The notes: generated by a model not told the origin, from the letters alone. Positions 1-9,738 are shown, counted from the stretch's first letter. The stretch: DNA of 64,000 nt from an uncultured Roseburia sp. (GCA_947649645.1 CANSSP010000013.1:32731-96730); one strand, 5' to 3'. Numbers and translations: made by a program.

Positions 1-991
1 ACCCCGACATATTGCCGGTCAGACTGTGATATTCTCCGGTCTGTGAATCTTTGACGTAAACGCCGAGACGGTCTGCATCCGGGTCAGTAGCCAGGATCAG
101 ATCCGCATCCACCTTTTTGCCGAGCGCAAGACCCAGCTCAAACGCCTCCGCCGCTTCGGGGTTCGGATAACTTACCGTCGGAAACTCTCCGTCCGGAAGC
201 TCCTGCTCGGGCACAACATAGACATTGGGGAAGCCCAGCTCTTTTAACACGCGGCGCACCGGGATATTTCCTGTTCCGTGGAGCGGAGAATATACGATCT
301 TCATATCCGCTCCGACTTTATCGATGCAGTCCTGGTGAAGTACGAGCTTCTTTAATTCATCGATATACGGGTCATCGATATCCGCCCCGATCACCTGATA
401 GAGACCGGCCTCCTTTGCCTCCTCAAGAGGCATCGTCTTAACTGTCGCGTAATCTGTCACTGCACGTACCTTGTCCATAATTCCGGTATCGTGCGGCGGC
501 GTGATCTGTGCACCGTCCTCCCAGTATACCTTATATCCATTGTACTCCGGCGGATTGTGGCTGGCTGTGATATTGATACCTGCCGTACATCCAAGTCTGC
601 GCACCGCGTAGGAGAGTTCCGGCGTCGGCCTCAGCGATTCAAACACGTAAGCCTTGATGCCGTTCGCCGCAAGGCAGAGCGCTGCCTCATCCGCAAACTC
701 CGGCGACATCCTTCTGGAATCATAGGCGATCGCCACACCTTTCGCCTGCGCGCCGACTTCTGCGATGTAGTTCGCAAGGCCCTGCGTTGCCTTGCGCACC
801 GTATAAATATTCATGCGGTTCGTCCCGGCCCCGATCACGCCTCTTAAGCCCGCCGTACCAAATTCCAGGTCCATGTAAAAGCGCTCTTCAATCTCCTTCT
901 CGTCACCGGCTATGCTTTTAAGCTCTTCCCGTGTCGCCTCGTCAAAATACGGATTGTTCAGCCACGCCTCATACGTCTCCCTATAACCCAT
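1..991 (-). CDS. Phospho-sugar mutase (phosphoglucomutase/phosphomannomutase family), 3' end cut by the window
   Basis: Alpha-D-phosphohexomutase that moves a phosphate between C6 and C1 of a hexose, feeding glycogen or cell-wall sugar synthesis. Translating the reverse strand from ATG at 991 gives a start MGYRETYEAW, then a GTAGLRG motif near residue 45, the active-site serine loop TASHNP followed by EYNGYKVYW, and the metal-binding loop DPDADRLG near the window edge. These are the first two domains of the family; the sugar-binding and C-terminal phosphate-binding domains lie outside. AGGAGG sits about 8 bases before the ATG. The family cannot be split into glucose or mannose specificity from this part. 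The class is certain, the substrate is not. Confidence 0.93.
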   Translation of the reverse strand, partial: MGYRETYEAWLNNPYFDEATREELKSIAGDEKEIEERFYMDLEFGTAGLRGVIGAGTNRMNIYTVRKATQGLANYIAEVGAQAKGVAIAYDSRRMSPEFADEAALCLAANGIKAYVFESLRPTPELSYAVRRLGCTAGINITASHNPPEYNGYKVYWEDGAQITPPHDTGIMDKVRAVTDYATVKTMPLEEAKEAGLYQVIGADIDDPYIDELKKLVLHQDCIDKVGADMKIVYSPLHGTGNIPVRRVLKELGFPNVYVVPEQELPDGEFPTVSYPNPEAAEAFELGLALGKKVDADLILATDPDADRLGVYVKDSQTGEYHSLTGNMSG

Positions 992-1119
992 TTTCTCTTC
1001 CTCCTATACATCAATTTTCTGTCCCGCAGATATCCGGATGCATGCCGCCCTGGATATAACTGCCATACCACTATCATATCTTCGTTTTGCCGATTTTTCA
1101 AGTATTATTGCTTTCAAAA

Positions 1120-2490
1120 TCAGTTCTTATCAATAAACAGCTTCAACAGCTTACCGATCGTGGACAGATAATCCGCGGACGACTCTTCCTCATCATCCAG
1201 CAGCCCGTCCACAACGGCATCAAGCTCTGCCTGATCTGTAATATTATCCAGGGAATTGTCTGCGTTTCCTGTACCTGTGCCATTCCCTGTACCGTTCCCT
1301 CCGGTACGGTTGCCTGCGCGGCTTCCCGCAAGGCTGCCCGCTTTTCCTTTTCCGGTCGACGCCGCCTGGGTGGCGGATTCGCTTTCCTCCCCCTTTTCCT
1401 CAGATTCCTGCTTTTCGCCCCCGGAAGTAAAATCTTCTCCGGTCAGTCCGATCACAATCGTTGCCTCCTCCGAATTGACAAACAGCTTTTTGGTATATGG
1501 CTCGTAGGAGTCCGCCGTCACCGTTATCGTGTGAATCCCATATTTTAGCGGAATCACTTCGCTGTAATCGACCACCTGCCCGTCAATCTGTAAGACGGCC
1601 CCCAGAACATCCACCGCAAACAGGATATTTCCATACTTCGGTCCCTCTCCTTTGAGCGTGTCCAGATCCAGCGTAAACTCTTCTCCACGTCTGATCTCCA
1701 CCTCGGTGCTGCCCCCGTATCCGTCGTTTGCAACCGTAACCAGATACGTTCCTTCCGCAATGTCAAGCGTCATCGGACCTGTGATCTCCGAGAAAATACT
1801 GTCCCCGATCTGAATAAAACTGCCGTCAAACAACTCTGTATTCGTAAGCTTCAGGGCCCCGTGTCCGGTCGTGACGGAAATCGACAGGATTTTCCGTCCC
1901 TTTCCGATTACACGCAGCGTATCCAGACTGGTAAGCTCTGAGAGCTCCTGGGATTTTCCGTCCGAATTGACAAACAGCGACTCGTCATAAGAGTATTTTG
2001 TGTCCGCGATCGCAAAAACTCCCCGCTCCTCGTCCACAGAGTAGCGGGTGACGTCCGGATATTCCCATACCTCATCGGAAATCTGTACCTTCAGCACTTT
2101 TCCTTTTGGATCCTTCTCCCCGATCGTAATAATCCGCCCCGGATCAAAACAGGAAACGGTCGTGCGGTTCCCATATTTGTCAAGAAACTGTGTCGCCAAT
2201 GTGTAATAATACATATACTGTTTTCCCGAGGCAAGCTGTTCTAAGATCAGACATTCCTCTTTCATATCATTGCTGGTAATCAGAAACAGCTCCGGTCCCG
2301 GCACATTTTCACCTTCGTCCTGCCCGCCGGATTCCCCGGCCTCCGTTACCCCGGCCGCCTCCTCCTGTTTCGCCCCATCCGGATAATGATAACGTCCGCC
2401 GACGAATGAACCGTCATTTCGATCTCCGCAGCCTGCGGCGAGCAGTGCACAGAGGATAGGAATATAGATTCTGAATCTCTTTCTCTTCAA
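1120..2490 (-). CDS. PEGA-domain lipoprotein
   Basis: Predicted 456-residue lipoprotein on the outer face of the membrane. The N-terminus has a basic stretch, a hydrophobic segment and the lipobox LLAAGC, so the mature protein should begin at Cys21. The middle holds two beta-rich repeats with the PEGA pattern (around residues 240-275, ending in a V-x-V-x-x-D-G-Y-type strand, and around 285-345, with GIHTITVTADSYEPY), a surface domain often found in Firmicutes envelope proteins. The tail is low-complexity Glu/Ser then Gly/Asn/Thr, probably a flexible linker, ending in a short Asp/Glu-rich helix. The start is TTG: AGGAG lies 9 bases before it and no ATG is better placed. Substrate and role are unknown. 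Confidence 0.8.
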   Translation of the reverse strand: MKRKRFRIYIPILCALLAAGCGDRNDGSFVGGRYHYPDGAKQEEAAGVTEAGESGGQDEGENVPGPELFLITSNDMKEECLILEQLASGKQYMYYYTLATQFLDKYGNRTTVSCFDPGRIITIGEKDPKGKVLKVQISDEVWEYPDVTRYSVDEERGVFAIADTKYSYDESLFVNSDGKSQELSELTSLDTLRVIGKGRKILSISVTTGHGALKLTNTELFDGSFIQIGDSIFSEITGPMTLDIAEGTYLVTVANDGYGGSTEVEIRRGEEFTLDLDTLKGEGPKYGNILFAVDVLGAVLQIDGQVVDYSEVIPLKYGIHTITVTADSYEPYTKKLFVNSEEATIVIGLTGEDFTSGGEKQESEEKGEESESATQAASTGKGKAGSLAGSRAGNRTGGNGTGNGTGTGNADNSLDNITDQAELDAVVDGLLDDEEESSADYLSTIGKLLKLFIDKN

Positions 2491-2529
2491 TCGTATGTTC
2501 TCCTTTATCCGTAACCTGTAAGCCAGAAG

Positions 2530-3507
2530 CTACAGTGCAAAATGATAAAACATTTCCAGAAACCGCCCGCGCGCTTCCTCCTGCCCGATCAGTTTCTCAA
2601 GCTTCTCGATACTGCGGCCGGACAGCCACGCTTTATGGGCGTTATAATAATGATTTGCGATTTTCCAGAATTTCTCCGGATAAGCCAGATAAAAATAAAG
2701 ATACTTAAGCTCCTGCGGAGATATCCTGTGCACCTTATCATAAGCGCGGATGAAATCCATGCCCAGTCCGGTGTTCCAGTTATTTTTCTCCAGCATCTTG
2801 CGCATGAAATTTGCAAGATCACTGATCCGCACCTGATACGAAAAACGGTCAAAATGAACGACCGTCACACTTTTTTTTGAAAAAAGCACATTGTGCTGAT
2901 TGTAATCTCCGTGACAAAAACCAAAAATATCCGGTTCCGGCTCCTCTTTTCTGAGAAGTTCCGTCACATTTTTTGCCTTTTCCATAAAAGAAGCATACTG
3001 CCCCGCAAAGATCACTTCAAACTGATTCTTTTTCTTTTTGGCACGTATGTAATTCTTCACCTTGTTCAGCTCGCGGTTATGTTTCTCATAAAATTTAAGA
3101 AGGGAGTCCGGATCCGCTTTTACAAATTCCGGGACCTCCCCCGGACAGGATGCCGCCGCGTTGTGAAGCTCTGCCAGCCGGCGTACCGCTTCCAGCATGT
3201 CATCCCGGCTCTTCGTGTCGCATTCCGCACCGGAAAAAGCGTCCATCACGATATATTTTCCCTCATCCTCGCCCACCGCGACCGGGCTGCCCTCTTTTGT
3301 GCGGATGACGGTCTCCACCGACAGTCCGCACCCCTTTAAATGTTCCAGCATATCCGCCAGAAACCCTGCGCGCTCTGCGGAACCCCTGTATTCCTTCAGC
3401 ACCTTCAGGCCCTTACTGGTATCGCAGATGTAACTCTCCCGTCCTTTGGAGACGGATTTTATTTCCAGCTCATATTGTTCCAATACCTGTTCCGGTCGAT
3501 TATACAC
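2530..3507 (-). CDS. CotS-family spore coat kinase-like protein
   Basis: Member of the CotS/YutH group, kinase-fold proteins related to aminoglycoside phosphotransferases that are found in the Bacillus and Clostridium spore coat. Motifs seen are an N-terminal lobe beginning YNRPEQVLEQYELE, the catalytic-loop motif HGDYNQHNV near residue 210, and a following HFDRFSYQVRISDLANF segment. In that segment the Asp of the usual IDFD is His, so phosphotransfer activity is doubtful. The open frame runs up to an ATG at 3561, but that start has a weak ribosome site, while GGAGGG stands 6 bases before GTG at 3507 and the protein then begins where family members begin. It follows cca closely. Its presence suggests a spore former. 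Confidence 0.82.
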   Translation of the reverse strand: MYNRPEQVLEQYELEIKSVSKGRESYICDTSKGLKVLKEYRGSAERAGFLADMLEHLKGCGLSVETVIRTKEGSPVAVGEDEGKYIVMDAFSGAECDTKSRDDMLEAVRRLAELHNAAASCPGEVPEFVKADPDSLLKFYEKHNRELNKVKNYIRAKKKKNQFEVIFAGQYASFMEKAKNVTELLRKEEPEPDIFGFCHGDYNQHNVLFSKKSVTVVHFDRFSYQVRISDLANFMRKMLEKNNWNTGLGMDFIRAYDKVHRISPQELKYLYFYLAYPEKFWKIANHYYNAHKAWLSGRSIEKLEKLIGQEEARGRFLEMFYHFAL

Positions 3508-3579
3508 AAAAATCCCTCCATACGATTCATTTACGGTTTCTCTACCGTGTCTATTCATCATATGTCAGGTTCTCTGTAT

Positions 3580-4980
3580 TCATGACAAAAGCTTTCGCTG
3601 CCGCTTTGTCCTCCTGTCTGTCTGCAGCCGTCCCTTTTCCTGCGCAAACTTTAAAAGCAGATCTTTCCGGTTCATCTCCGGCTGCTCAATCACCAGCGAA
3701 AGCATCTCTTTTAAGGTATCTCCAAGCTCTTTGCCCGGCGTCATTCCCGCTCTTATCAGATCCCTGCCGTCCACCGCCAGATCTTTTACGGCAAGGCACT
3801 GCCGCTGTCTTATGATATCCCGGTACATCTGCTCAAAAGCGTCGACATAAGCCATTTTTTCCTCTTTCCGGTAACTGCTCTGCGCCAGTATATCGGCGCG
3901 CCTTATGGCAAAGAGCGCCGGGTACAGCTCTGCACCGGCCCGGCTGACTGACCGGCGGATATTTTGCGCCTTAAGCTCCGGATTATCGTCATGCCAGCGG
4001 ATCAGTCTGCAGACCATGGCAGTCGTATCATTGTCAAATTTCAGCCGGCGCAGTATTTGTTCCGCCATTCTGCTCCCCTCCGCAGGGTGTCCGTAAAAAT
4101 GATCGATCCCGTCCTCCCCCGTCCTCCGGCAGGCCGGCTTTGCCACATCGTGAAGCAGCATGGCAAGCCGCAATACTTTATCCGCCCCGACGTGTTTCAG
4201 CGCCTCCACGGTATGCCGTCCGACACTGTAACAGTGGTGCGGATTCTGCTGCGGCGTTTCCATCATCGCATCAAATTCCGGCAGAAATACTGCCGTAAGC
4301 CCTGTCGTGTAAGCCATAAGAAGCGCCTCGGGATGATCGGACACTAAAAGCCTGACAAGCTCTGCCTGGATGCGCTCCGCGCTCACCCTTGCCAGATTGC
4401 CCGCCAGATCTCCTGCCGCCGTCTGCGTCTCTTCTGCAACCGTAAATCCAAGCTGCGCACAAAAGCGGACTGACCTGAGCATCCTGAGCGCGTCCTCTGC
4501 GAACCGCTCCTGTGCATTTCCGACGCACCGGATCTGCCCCCGCTCCAGATCTTCCAGCCCGCCAAAAGCGTCGATAAGACCGCTCTTCTCATTGTACGCC
4601 ATCGCATTGATCGTAAAATCACGCCGTCTTAAATCCTCCAGAAGGTTTCCCGTAAACCGCACTTCCTTCGGATGCCTGGCATCCTCATAAGCTCCGTCAA
4701 TGCGATAGGTCGTCACCTCGAAGCCTTCCCTTCCCATCAGAACCGTAACGGTCCCATGGCGGATACCGGTATCGACAGTCCGTGAAAACAGCTTCTTTAC
4801 CTGCGCGGGCTTTGCGGACGTCGTAATATCCCAGTCCAGAGGCGTGCGCCCCAGAACCGAGTCCCGCACGCAGCCGCCAACCGCGTACGCCTCAAATCCT
4901 TCTGCTTCCAGTCGCCCGATGATCGCTTTTACATTTTCAGGCAGAGTAATTTTTACGCTGCCAGGCTTTTTGTGCTCCAT
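3580..4980 (-). CDS. cca: CCA tRNA nucleotidyltransferase with HD domain
   Basis: Adds or repairs the 3' CCA of tRNAs in the cytoplasm. The nucleotidyltransferase head shows GGCVRDSVLG then DWDITTSA (the metal-binding Asp pair) and RRRDFTINAMAYN, all class II signatures. An HD-type segment, LAMLLHDVAKP followed by HFYGHPAEGS, occupies the C-terminal half, as in many bacterial enzymes with phosphohydrolase activity. The ATG at 4980 shares its A with the TGA of proS (TGATG), a classic translational coupling; an in-frame TTG one codon upstream is less likely. At 466 residues the length is normal for the HD-containing form. Confidence 0.94.
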   Translation of the reverse strand: MEHKKPGSVKITLPENVKAIIGRLEAEGFEAYAVGGCVRDSVLGRTPLDWDITTSAKPAQVKKLFSRTVDTGIRHGTVTVLMGREGFEVTTYRIDGAYEDARHPKEVRFTGNLLEDLRRRDFTINAMAYNEKSGLIDAFGGLEDLERGQIRCVGNAQERFAEDALRMLRSVRFCAQLGFTVAEETQTAAGDLAGNLARVSAERIQAELVRLLVSDHPEALLMAYTTGLTAVFLPEFDAMMETPQQNPHHCYSVGRHTVEALKHVGADKVLRLAMLLHDVAKPACRRTGEDGIDHFYGHPAEGSRMAEQILRRLKFDNDTTAMVCRLIRWHDDNPELKAQNIRRSVSRAGAELYPALFAIRRADILAQSSYRKEEKMAYVDAFEQMYRDIIRQRQCLAVKDLAVDGRDLIRAGMTPGKELGDTLKEMLSLVIEQPEMNRKDLLLKFAQEKGRLQTDRRTKRQRKLLS

Positions 4981-6419
4981 CAATACGCCTTACCCCAGTA
5001 CACCAGCTTATGCGCCGGTCTGCCACAGCAGACACAGGTTTCCGCTATCTGCTCCTGATCGTCAAACGGCATACAGCGCGACGTCACTGTCGTATCCTCC
5101 TTGATCTTAAGCTCACAGGCCTCATCCCCGCACCACATGCCTCTGATAAAGCCGGGTTTTTCCGCCGCTGCCTTCTGAAATTCATCGTAGTCGTGCGCGT
5201 CTGAAATATGAGATGCAAGAAAATCCTTTGCGCGGGAAAGCATATCGTCCTGCATGGTCTTTAAGATCTCCGCCAGCCGCACGTTCAGCTCATCTAAAGG
5301 CACCACAATCTTTTCACGTGTATCGCGCCGCACAACAACGCACTGGCCCGCAGCAATATCTTTCGGCCCCAGCTCCACACGCACCGGAATCCCGCGCATC
5401 TCCTGTTCTGCAAATTTCCATCCCGGACTCTTCTCCGTGACGTCCATCTTTACCCGGAACTCTTTCGCAAGATTCCTGTGCACCTCTTCCGCCTTTTTAA
5501 GAACCCCTTCTTTCTGCTGCTGTATGGGGATAACCATCGCCTGTACCGGCGCAATCCGCGGCGGCAGCACCAGACCGGAATCATCGCCGTGCACCATAAT
5601 GATCGCCCCGATCAGACGTGTCGAAACCCCCCAGGACGTCTGGTGCACATACTGAAGCTGGTTTTCCTTATCCGTATACTGAATCCCGAACGCCCTGGCA
5701 AAACCGTCTCCGAAATTGTGGCTCGTGCCGGACTGCAGGGCTTTCCCGTCATGCATCAGGGCTTCGATCGTATATGTCGCGGACGCTCCCGCGAACTTTT
5801 CGCGGTCCGTCTTCCTCCCTTTTACCATGGGGATCGCCAGCACTTCCTCACAAAAATCTGCATAAATATTCAGCATCTGTACGGTCCGCTCTTCCGCTTC
5901 TTCTTCCGTCGCATGAGCCGTATGGCCTTCCTGCCATAAAAATTCCGAGGAGCGCAGAAACGGCCTTGTCGTTTTCTCCCAGCGCACGACGGAACACCAC
6001 TGGTTATAGACCTTTGGGAGATCACGGTAAGACTGGATAATGCCGGCGTACAGATCGCAGAACAGCGTCTCGGACGTGGGCCTTACGCACAGCCGCTCCG
6101 GAAGCGTCTCCAGGCCCCCCTGTGTCACCCATGCCACCTCCGGCGCAAATCCCTCCACATGATCCTTTTCCTTCTGAAGAAGGCTCTCCGGTATAAACAT
6201 CGGCAGATATACATTTTCCACGTCAGCCTCCTTGAACCGCGCGTCCAGCTGCTTCTGCACATTTTCCCAGATTGCATATCCGTTCGGCTTAAAGATCATA
6301 CAGCCCTTGATGGACGAATAATCCATCAGCCCCGCTTTTTTAACCACGTCGGTATACCATTGCGCGAAGTCTTCCTCCATCGAAGTGATGGCTTCCACAA
6401 GTTTCTTTTCCTTTGCCAT
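4980..6419 (-). CDS. proS: Prolyl-tRNA synthetase, short eukaryote/archaeal-like type
   Basis: Charges tRNA-Pro with proline. At 479 residues and without the large editing insertion of the E. coli enzyme, this is the short type 3 ProS. Class II signatures are visible: motif 1 around [12 protein letters not shown], motif 2 around [18 protein letters not shown] (residues about 155-172) and motif 3 around [20 protein letters not shown], followed by the anticodon-binding domain starting [10 protein letters not shown]. Near the C-terminus there are paired cysteines (CGDEAC, CVCCG), like the zinc-binding tail of this type. There is no room for a T-box: the upstream pseudouridine synthase gene ends only 39 bases away. 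Confidence 0.96.
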   Translation of the reverse strand: MAKEKKLVEAITSMEEDFAQWYTDVVKKAGLMDYSSIKGCMIFKPNGYAIWENVQKQLDARFKEADVENVYLPMFIPESLLQKEKDHVEGFAPEVAWVTQGGLETLPERLCVRPTSETLFCDLYAGIIQSYRDLPKVYNQWCSVVRWEKTTRPFLRSSEFLWQEGHTAHATEEEAEERTVQMLNIYADFCEEVLAIPMVKGRKTDREKFAGASATYTIEALMHDGKALQSGTSHNFGDGFARAFGIQYTDKENQLQYVHQTSWGVSTRLIGAIIMVHGDDSGLVLPPRIAPVQAMVIPIQQQKEGVLKKAEEVHRNLAKEFRVKMDVTEKSPGWKFAEQEMRGIPVRVELGPKDIAAGQCVVVRRDTREKIVVPLDELNVRLAEILKTMQDDMLSRAKDFLASHISDAHDYDEFQKAAAEKPGFIRGMWCGDEACELKIKEDTTVTSRCMPFDDQEQIAETCVCCGRPAHKLVYWGKAY

Positions 6420-6458
6420 AATCTGTCTCCTCTTTCACACTTATGATTTTCCTTCATT

Positions 6459-7112
6459 TTATGACAACGTAAAAGGCTTGTCAATTTCAAACTCCTGTTT
6501 CCGGTGTGTGAGCGGGTGCTTAATGCCGATCTTATAAGAACAGAGCGCCAGAGGCTCTCCGGAGCGGCTCAGATTCTCTCTGAAACTGTATTTCCGGTCT
6601 CCCACAATCGGAAAACCTGCATGGGCAAGCTGTACGCGGATCTGGTGATGCCGCCCCGTAAAAAGCTTTATTTTAAGAATGGAACGACCGCCTTTACTTG
6701 CGACAACCTCGTAAGAGAGCTCCGCATGTTTCGCCCCTGCCGTCCCGTGGGCGACAACAGCGGAAGTATTCGTCCCTGCATCGCGCAGAAGCTCGTCTGC
6801 AATCCGCCCTTTTTTCTTCTCCGGAACACCATGCACCATGGCATAGTAACATTTGTCCGCCAGACCGGCGGAAATCTGTCTGCTTAAATACGCCGCAGCC
6901 TCCTTTGTCTTTGCAAATACCATTACGCCCTGTACGGGCTGGTCCAGCCGGTGCACGACACCGATATAAGGCGGTTCCCCGCGCCCTGCACGGTAATTTT
7001 TCAGCAGGCTCTCCATATCCGGCTCCCCAAGCCGCCTTGTCTGCACCGCCGTTCCCGGCGGCTTATGGCACACGATAATCGCTTCATCTTCATATATAAT
7101 CCGGATATCCAT
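6459..7112 (-). CDS. RluA-family pseudouridine synthase
   Basis: Converts uridine to pseudouridine in rRNA or tRNA. The 217-residue protein is a bare catalytic domain without the S4 RNA-binding domain of RluC/RluD. The catalytic motif is HRLDQPVQG near residue 54, with the active Asp in HRLD; family members usually read HRLDxxTSG, so the TSG part is changed to VQG. Later motifs are YYAMVHG and LFTGRHHQIRVQLAHAGFPIVGD, the conserved C-terminal half of the fold. AAGGAGAGG lies just before the ATG. It may be cotranscribed with proS. The target uridine cannot be told from sequence. Confidence 0.9.
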   Translation of the reverse strand: MDIRIIYEDEAIIVCHKPPGTAVQTRRLGEPDMESLLKNYRAGRGEPPYIGVVHRLDQPVQGVMVFAKTKEAAAYLSRQISAGLADKCYYAMVHGVPEKKKGRIADELLRDAGTNTSAVVAHGTAGAKHAELSYEVVASKGGRSILKIKLFTGRHHQIRVQLAHAGFPIVGDRKYSFRENLSRSGEPLALCSYKIGIKHPLTHRKQEFEIDKPFTLS

Positions 7113-7158
7113 ATCCTCTCCTTACTTTTCCCCGGACAACAGGGCGGGCAGCCGCCCT

Positions 7159-7848
7159 TTACAGCCGGAAGCGGTATCCGACGCCCCAGATTGTCTCGAT
7201 ATACTGCGGCTTGTTTGTATTCATCTCCACTTTTTCTCTTATCTTTTTGATGTGTACCGTAACCGTCGCGATATCTCCGATCGATTCCATATCCCAGATT
7301 TCCCGGAATAATTCTTCTTTTGTAAATACATGATTCGGATTCTGCGCCAGAAACGTCAGAAGGTCAAATTCTTTTGTGGTAAACTGCTTTTCTTCCCCGT
7401 TGATCCAGACACGCCTTGCCGTCTTGTCAATCCTTATGCCTCTGATCTCTATCACATCGTTTTCCGGCATATTGCTGCCGATCAGCCGCTCGTAACGCGC
7501 CAGATGCGCCTTGACCCTGGCGACAAGCTCGCTCGGGGAAAATGGCTTTGTAATGTAATCGTCCGCGCCCAGTCCGAGTCCGCGTATTTTGTCGATATCA
7601 TCTTTTTTTGCCGATACCATCAGAACCGGCGTATTCTTTTCCTCGCGAATCCGTCTGCAGATCTCAAAGCCGTCGACTCCCGGAAGCATCAGGTCGAGGA
7701 TAAACATATCGAAATCCTCGGACAGCGCACGTTTTAACCCCACCATCCCATCGTTCTCCGTCTCCACCTCAAAGCCGCTCAGCTCCAGATAGTCTTTCTC
7801 CAGCTCTGCAATCGCCACCTCATCTTCAATGATCAACACCTTGCTCAT
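7159..7848 (-). CDS. OmpR/PhoB-family response regulator
   Basis: DNA-binding partner of the histidine kinase encoded just upstream. The receiver domain (residues 1-115) has acidic residues E8/D9, the phosphorylated Asp at D52 in ILDLMLPGVDG and Lys in the KPFSP motif. The C-terminal winged helix (about 130-229) contains FTTKEFDLLTFLAQNPNHVFTKEEL and ends WGVGYRF, typical of the OmpR group. AGGAGG lies 6 bases before the ATG. The start overlaps the last 23 bases of the kinase gene, so the pair should be translated together. The regulon is unknown. Confidence 0.95.
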   Translation of the reverse strand: MSKVLIIEDEVAIAELEKDYLELSGFEVETENDGMVGLKRALSEDFDMFILDLMLPGVDGFEICRRIREEKNTPVLMVSAKKDDIDKIRGLGLGADDYITKPFSPSELVARVKAHLARYERLIGSNMPENDVIEIRGIRIDKTARRVWINGEEKQFTTKEFDLLTFLAQNPNHVFTKEELFREIWDMESIGDIATVTVHIKKIREKVEMNTNKPQYIETIWGVGYRFRL

Positions 7849-9328
7849 TTGGCACCTCCTGATATTTTCGAATCACAAAATACATCACTGTTCCGATGGA
7901 TTCCCTGCTTGTCGCCCAGATCTTGCCTCCATGATCCTCTATGATCTTCTTCACGATGGAAAGCCCGATTCCGCTTCCGCCGGTGGAAGAATTGCGGGAT
8001 GCGTCCGTCCGGTAAAAACGATCAAAAATATATGGCAGATCCCTCGATGCGATCCCCCGCCCGTTGTCCTCGATCTCTACCTGGATAAAATCACCCACAT
8101 CCTTAATACGCATATTGATCAGTCCGTGCTGTTTGTCGAGATATTTGACCGCGTTTCCGATAATATTTCCGATCACCCTGCGCAGCTGCTCCGGGTCTGC
8201 TATAATCCGGACCATCTCGTCCACATAATTAAAATAGGAAAGACCAATGTTCTTTTCCTCCAGATCCAGCCCGATCTCATCCACGCAGTCGTTAAAATAT
8301 TCCGCCACATTCAGCCGCGTAAAATTGTATGGGATACGGTTCGTATCAATCTTTGCATACAGCGTCAGCTCATTGATCAGCGTATCCATCTCGTTCGCTT
8401 TATTATAAATCGTCCTGATATAACGGTCGCGCTTTTCGGGCGTATCCGCCACGCCGTCAATCAGTCCTTCGGCATATCCTTTCACCGCGGTGATCGGCGT
8501 TTTTAAGTCGTGGGCAATATTGCTGATCAACGTCTTGTTTTCCCGCTCCCCCGTCATTTTTTCCTCGATATTTTCTTTCAGGCGCTGGCGCATCTCTTCA
8601 AAATTTCTGCATAGCTCCCCGATCTCATCCCTGCTCTCCGCCTCAACTGTAAAATCCAGATTGCCGTCCTTTATGTTCTGCACTGCTATCTGCAGCTTTT
8701 TGATCGGATTGATGAGGCTGGTGTATATCCACATCGTGAGCATGCACGCCGTGAGCACTAAAATCAGCACAACCGAAACCAGGATATCCGCGGCCAGGCT
8801 CTTGATCTCGGGAACCGTCTCCTCAAGAATCGTGACGATAAACGCACTGCCGTTTACACCGTCGGGATACTGAAAATCAATCTGCTTGATCAGCGCCTGT
8901 TCCTTTCCGTCCACATACATCCCCGAATTGGCGTCCGACTCTGCAGCGCCGTATTCCGGCAGCTCCGTCAGCATCGCCACCCCCGCGTCTTCTCCGATAT
9001 ACACCAGCTCCCGATCCCTGCGCACAATCAAATAAGAACTCTTTTCTGCGAGTGTGGTATTGATTTCCTCAAGATAATCTTTATCCAGAAACTGCTCCGG
9101 GCGCTTTTTCGCTGCATCCGAAAGCTGTTCGTAAGCCTCTTTGGTAAAACGGCTTAAAAGCCGCATCGGATTGGAGAAATAACTGTAATTGCCGTCGTTG
9201 ACACCGTAGTTCTGTTCGATCTCCTTTAACTGGACATGCGAAAGGCCAAAGAGTGCCACAAGCGCCAGAAGAATCGGGACAAATATGATAATACAGAATG
9301 AAATGATAATCTTATTTTTGAATTTCAT
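7826..9328 (-). CDS. Membrane sensor histidine kinase
   Basis: Senses an unknown signal outside the membrane and phosphorylates the partner regulator at 7159-7848. There are transmembrane segments at about residues 6-28 and 180-203, with an extracytoplasmic domain of about 150 residues between them. A HAMP linker (about 204-255) follows, then the phosphorylated His273 in NIAHDLKTPIT. The ATP-binding domain has an N-box (VIGNIIGNAVKYLD), DNGRGI, FDRFYR and GGSGIGLSIVKKI. All catalytic motifs are intact. GGGGGA stands before the ATG. An extended -10 lies upstream on the minus strand. Confidence 0.95.
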   Translation of the reverse strand: MKFKNKIIISFCIIIFVPILLALVALFGLSHVQLKEIEQNYGVNDGNYSYFSNPMRLLSRFTKEAYEQLSDAAKKRPEQFLDKDYLEEINTTLAEKSSYLIVRRDRELVYIGEDAGVAMLTELPEYGAAESDANSGMYVDGKEQALIKQIDFQYPDGVNGSAFIVTILEETVPEIKSLAADILVSVVLILVLTACMLTMWIYTSLINPIKKLQIAVQNIKDGNLDFTVEAESRDEIGELCRNFEEMRQRLKENIEEKMTGERENKTLISNIAHDLKTPITAVKGYAEGLIDGVADTPEKRDRYIRTIYNKANEMDTLINELTLYAKIDTNRIPYNFTRLNVAEYFNDCVDEIGLDLEEKNIGLSYFNYVDEMVRIIADPEQLRRVIGNIIGNAVKYLDKQHGLINMRIKDVGDFIQVEIEDNGRGIASRDLPYIFDRFYRTDASRNSSTGGSGIGLSIVKKIIEDHGGKIWATSRESIGTVMYFVIRKYQEVPNEQGVDH

Positions 9329-9381
9329 ATAAATCCCCCGCAGTCATCCTCTTACACCTCAGAATTTGTGTGATACGGTTT

Positions 9382-9391
9382 ATTATAGCAC
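9382..9391 (-). promoter_or_regulatory. Candidate extended -10 promoter of the two-component pair
   Basis: Read on the minus strand this is TGC-TATAAT, a consensus extended -10 about 55 bases before the kinase ATG. The -35 position 17 bases upstream is poor, as expected for extended -10 promoters. The call is by eye. Confidence 0.4.
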
Positions 9392-9468
9392 GAAAAAACG
9401 CGATTCCCATTTATTTTGTATAAAATAATCTAAAAATTTTGTAAAGGAAGCACCCGAAAAAGAAAGTC

Positions 9469-9497
9469 TTGACAGAATAACCGGACAGGTGTATTGT
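9469..9497 (+). promoter_or_regulatory. Sigma-A-type promoter of metK
   Basis: TTGACA, a 17-base spacer and TATTGT: a perfect -35 and a good -10. It stands about 40 bases before the SAM riboswitch aptamer, so the riboswitch falls inside the leader transcript. Confidence 0.8.
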
Positions 9498-9538
9498 AAG
9501 AGCGTAGATTTGAAAATTCAATATTGTGCAAAATTTTC

Positions 9539-9618
9539 TTATTCAGAGTGATGGAGATACATAGGATCTGTGAAGTCACGGCAACCCCTCCACGGAAGGT
9601 GCCAGCCTGAGCGAGTAA
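9539..9618 (+). promoter_or_regulatory. SAM-I (S-box) riboswitch aptamer
   Basis: The leader of metK holds the S-box core in the expected order: a 5' P1 strand TTATTC, AGAG, GATGGAGA, TGAAGTC, CGGCAACC, AAGGTGCCA, then CCTGAG and a 3' P1 strand GAGTAA that pairs with the first. The family binds S-adenosylmethionine and switches off synthesis genes when it is plentiful, which fits the downstream SAM synthetase. A second hairpin, with AAAATC/GATTTT arms, lies between the aptamer and the terminator and could be part of the switching region. Confidence 0.88.
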
Positions 9619-9707
9619 ATGCTGTACGAAAATCTTTTGCGCCGCACGGCGGGATTTTGAAACAGTTCGAACAATAAGAGGATTTGATTATCTAACATAC
9701 TGTCATA

Positions 9708-9738
9708 TCCACTTGTTTTCGCAGGTGGAATTTTTTTG
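9708..9738 (+). terminator. Riboswitch-controlled intrinsic terminator before metK
   Basis: An 8-bp stem (TCCACTTG with CAGGTGGA) and a 6-base loop are followed by a run of seven T. It lies between the SAM aptamer and the metK start, where the expression platform of an S-box leader is expected. Confidence 0.85.

Noticed and set aside
4980..6458. T-box riboswitch expected before proS
   Set aside because: Only 39 bases separate proS from the upstream gene, and there is no T-box core sequence or terminator there.
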